DNA from: an uncultured Eubacteriales bacterium
GTDB taxonomy: Bacteria > Bacillota > Clostridia > Oscillospirales > Oscillospiraceae
Assembly (NCBI GenBank): GCA_900548615.1
Contig: URKW01000089.1
Location: 1-8,054 of the forward strand
Direction: 5' to 3'
DNA: 8,054 nt
Below the pieces are notes generated by a model. That model searched no databases and was not told the origin of the DNA. It saw nothing but the letters and a program-made list of their open reading frames with translations. The position numbers and the translations under genes were made by a program. This document shows, piece after piece, positions 5,967 to 8,054 of the stretch. The stretch's first letter is position 1. Every line of letters starts with the position of its first letter.

Positions 5967-8018
5967 ATGACTGCAAACGACATTCGCAATATTGCCCTGT
6001 TGGGCCACGGCGGCTCCGGCAAGACCTCTCTGGTGGAGCAGATGCTGTACATGACCAAGGGTATTGACCGTCTGGGCAAGACCGCTGACGGCAACACCAC
6101 CTGTGACTACGACGCCGAGGAGATCAAGCGCCAGATCTCTATCTCTCTGGCCTTTGCTCCCGTCATGTATAAGGGTAAGAAGATCAACGTGATGGACGCC
6201 CCCGGCAACTTCGATTTCGCCGGTGAGGCCGTGTGCGCTATCCGCGCCGCCGAGTGCTCCGTCATCGTGGGTAACGCCAAGGACGGCCTGTCCGTCGGTA
6301 TGGAGCGTACTTGGAAGATGCTGGGCAAGAAGCCCCGCATGATGTTCATCAACCGCGTGGAGGAGGCTAACGCCGACTACGCCAGCTGCATCGAGGCTGT
6401 CAAGGGCAAGTTCGGCACCGCCATCGCACCCATCGTTGCCACCAAGGCTGACGCCAACAAGGCCGTCACCGTCATCGTTGACCTGCTGCACAACAAGGCT
6501 TACGACGCCAAGGGCGAGTGCGCCATCCCCGCCGACATGGCCGACGAGGTGGAGGCCCTGCGCTCCGAGCTGATGGAAGCCGCCGCCGGCGCCGACGAGG
6601 AGCTGATGGAGAAGTTCTTCGAGACCATGGAGCTGTCCGCCGAGGATATGGCCAAGGGTCTGAAGATCGGCGTCCGCGAGGGTACTGTCTGCCCCGTGCT
6701 GTGCGGCTCCGCCGTCACCGGTATAGGCGTTGACATGCTGATGCAGACCATCGTGGATCTGGTTCCCGTGGCCACCGACATGCCCGCCGAGGCTGCCGAG
6801 GACGACGACGGAAACGCCATCGAGGTCGCTTACGATCCCAACGGCACCACCGCCGCTTTCGTGTTCAAGACCATCTCCGACCAGTACGGCAAGTACTCCA
6901 TGATCAAGGTCATCCGCGGCAAGGTCACCGGCGATATGTCCCTGTACAACATGACCACCGGCAACACCGAAAAGCTGGGCCGTCTGTACACCATGAAGGG
7001 CAAGAAGAGCGAGGAGACCAAGGAGATCTGCTGCGGCGATATCGGTGCCATCGGCAAGATGGACAAGGTCAAGACCGGCGACACCCTGTGCGAGCCCAAG
7101 ACCTACGTCAAGTTCGCGCCTCTGGCCTTTGCTCCCGCCTGCTATGAGCGCGCTATCTCCCCCAAGACCAAGCAGGAGATCGAAAAGCTGGGCACCGGCC
7201 TGAACAAGCTGAACGAGGAGGATCCCACCTTCTCCGTCACCAACAACGCCGAGACCCACCAGACCGTTATCTCCGGTGCCGGCGATATCCAGATCGACGT
7301 GCTGTGCAGCAAGCTGAAGTCCCGCTTTGGCGTGGATTCCGAGCTGAGCACCCCCCGCGTCGCTTACCGTGAGAAGATCCGCAGCACCGTCCGCAAGCAG
7401 GGCCGCTATAAGAAGCAGACCGGCGGCAGCGGCCAGTTCGGTGATGTTCATATCATCTTCGAGCCCCAGAGCGAGCAGGAGGATATGATCTTTGAGGAGA
7501 ACGTGTTCGGCGGCTCCGTGCCCAAGAACTACTTCCCCGCCGTGGAAAAGGGCCTGCGCGAGAGCTGCCTGCACGGCGTGCTGGCCGGCTATCCTGTGGT
7601 GTTCCTGAAGGCCACTCTGGTGGATGGCTCCTACCACCCGGTGGACTCCTCCGAAATCGCCTTCAAGCTGGCCGCCAATCTGGCGTTCAAAGCCGCTCTG
7701 CCCGAGGCCAAGCCTGTGCTGATGGAGCCTATCGGCGAGCTGAAAGTCACCGTGCCCGACAACTATGTGGGCGATGTGATGGGCGACCTGAACAAGCGCC
7801 GCGGCCGCGTGATGGGCATGAACCCCACCGGCGATGGTGAGACCGTTCTGGAGGCCGAGGTTCCCATGGCCGAGATGATGAGCTACGCCATCGACCTGCG
7901 CTCCATGACCCAGTCCCGCGGTACCTTCACCTTCAACTTTGTCCGCTACGAGGATTGCCCCGCTGCGGCTCAGGAGAAGGCCATCGCCGAGGCTAAGGCT
8001 CTGGCCGAGGCTGAGTAA
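5967..8018 (+). CDS. Elongation factor G paralogue, EF-G-2 type
   Basis: Translational GTPase of 683 residues with the full five-domain EF-G layout. Seen: P-loop GHGGSGKT (13-20); switch I region with KRQISI (54-59); DAPGNFDF (77-84); NRVE (129-132) at the NKxD position; GSA (247-249); domain II about 290-375; domain III about 385-460; domain IV with GRYKKQTGGSGQFGDV (479-494) and the tip YHPVDSSE (556-563); domain V from about 585. The P-loop, which lacks the AHIDAGKTT form, and the RYKKQTGG signature place it with EF-G-2 paralogues such as that of Thermus thermophilus rather than housekeeping FusA. Asn81 replaces the catalytic His of DTPGH, and NRVE departs from NKxD at two positions. Domain IV's tip His (H557), needed for translocation in EF-G, is kept. 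The start at 5967 has GGGAG 11 nt upstream; an in-frame ATG at 5901 coincides with the predicted transcription start. Arg codons are almost all CGC/CGT, unlike the CGG-containing upstream gene, which suggests high expression. Single-gene unit. Confidence 0.88.
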   Translation: MTANDIRNIALLGHGGSGKTSLVEQMLYMTKGIDRLGKTADGNTTCDYDAEEIKRQISISLAFAPVMYKGKKINVMDAPGNFDFAGEAVCAIRAAECSVIVGNAKDGLSVGMERTWKMLGKKPRMMFINRVEEANADYASCIEAVKGKFGTAIAPIVATKADANKAVTVIVDLLHNKAYDAKGECAIPADMADEVEALRSELMEAAAGADEELMEKFFETMELSAEDMAKGLKIGVREGTVCPVLCGSAVTGIGVDMLMQTIVDLVPVATDMPAEAAEDDDGNAIEVAYDPNGTTAAFVFKTISDQYGKYSMIKVIRGKVTGDMSLYNMTTGNTEKLGRLYTMKGKKSEETKEICCGDIGAIGKMDKVKTGDTLCEPKTYVKFAPLAFAPACYERAISPKTKQEIEKLGTGLNKLNEEDPTFSVTNNAETHQTVISGAGDIQIDVLCSKLKSRFGVDSELSTPRVAYREKIRSTVRKQGRYKKQTGGSGQFGDVHIIFEPQSEQEDMIFEENVFGGSVPKNYFPAVEKGLRESCLHGVLAGYPVVFLKATLVDGSYHPVDSSEIAFKLAANLAFKAALPEAKPVLMEPIGELKVTVPDNYVGDVMGDLNKRRGRVMGMNPTGDGETVLEAEVPMAEMMSYAIDLRSMTQSRGTFTFNFVRYEDCPAAAQEKAIAEAKALAEAE

Positions 8019-8035
8019 GCTTATACAACTTAAAA

Positions 8036-8054
8036 GGCCGGTACGGCGTAAGCC
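8036..8054 (+). terminator. Left part of a probable terminator cut by the window edge
   Basis: Eighteen bases after the EF-G stop, AAAA precedes GGCCGGTACGGC (8036-8047), then GTAA (a GNRA tetraloop), then GCC (8052-8054), which starts to pair back. If the sequence continues GTACCGGCC and T's, this is a 12-bp terminator stem. Only the first three closing pairs are visible. Confidence 0.5.

Noticed and set aside
5871..7637. 588-codon open frame on the minus strand opposite the EF-G-like gene
   Set aside because: It is antisense to a conserved translational GTPase and is open because the biased codons of that gene leave no stops in the opposite frame. The translation is Gly/Ala/Leu/His-rich without recognisable motifs.

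Overview
The window is GC-rich, with short intergenic gaps, strong AAGGAGG-type ribosome-binding sites and canonical sigma-A promoters. It looks like a chromosomal segment of a Gram-positive Clostridia bacterium. The likeliest source is the Oscillospiraceae/Ruminococcaceae group of gut anaerobes; this is inferred from gene style and from the intergenic palindromes, not proven. No rRNA, tRNA, CRISPR array, integrase or transposase gene is visible.

Layout. Positions 1-338 hold no gene but are packed with inverted repeats: a terminator-like hairpin nested in a second inverted repeat (7-51), a GC-rich hairpin (96-121), two related GTAGGG-type hairpins (156-177 and 301-325), and between those two a 109-bp compound palindrome (186-294). 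Next comes ftsH on the minus strand (339-2504), a membrane AAA+ zinc protease with an Asn-rich N-terminus and an acidic C-terminal tail. A 187-bp divergent promoter region (2505-2691) separates it from the plus-strand genes. These are an rlmB/TrmH-type rRNA 2'-O-methyltransferase (2692-3474) and, 14 bp further on, a 742-residue membrane protein (3489-5717). A strong intrinsic terminator (5733-5764) closes this pair. After a 249-bp gap with a near-consensus promoter (TTGTCA-17-TATAAT) comes an elongation factor G paralogue of the EF-G-2 type (5967-8018). The window ends inside what looks like its terminator.

The most notable item is the 742-residue protein. Its helix layout (4+2+2) and the order of its cytosolic elements match a P1B-type (heavy-metal) P-type ATPase. 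However, the phosphorylated Asp of DKTGT, the Asp of TGD, both Asp residues of the GDGxND hinge, the CPC metal motif and most of the actuator domain including TGE are absent. It reads as a P-type ATPase-derived pseudoenzyme carrying a 220-residue Pro/Glu-rich cytosolic tail, co-transcribed with an rRNA methylase. The EF-G paralogue is also non-standard in its GTPase motifs: Asn replaces the catalytic His after DxPG, and NRVE replaces NKxD. Its codon use nevertheless suggests strong expression.

Three of the four genes are linked to protein synthesis or quality control: FtsH degrades membrane and cytosolic proteins, RlmB-type enzymes modify 23S rRNA, and EF-G-type factors act on the ribosome. 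The role of the fourth is unknown.
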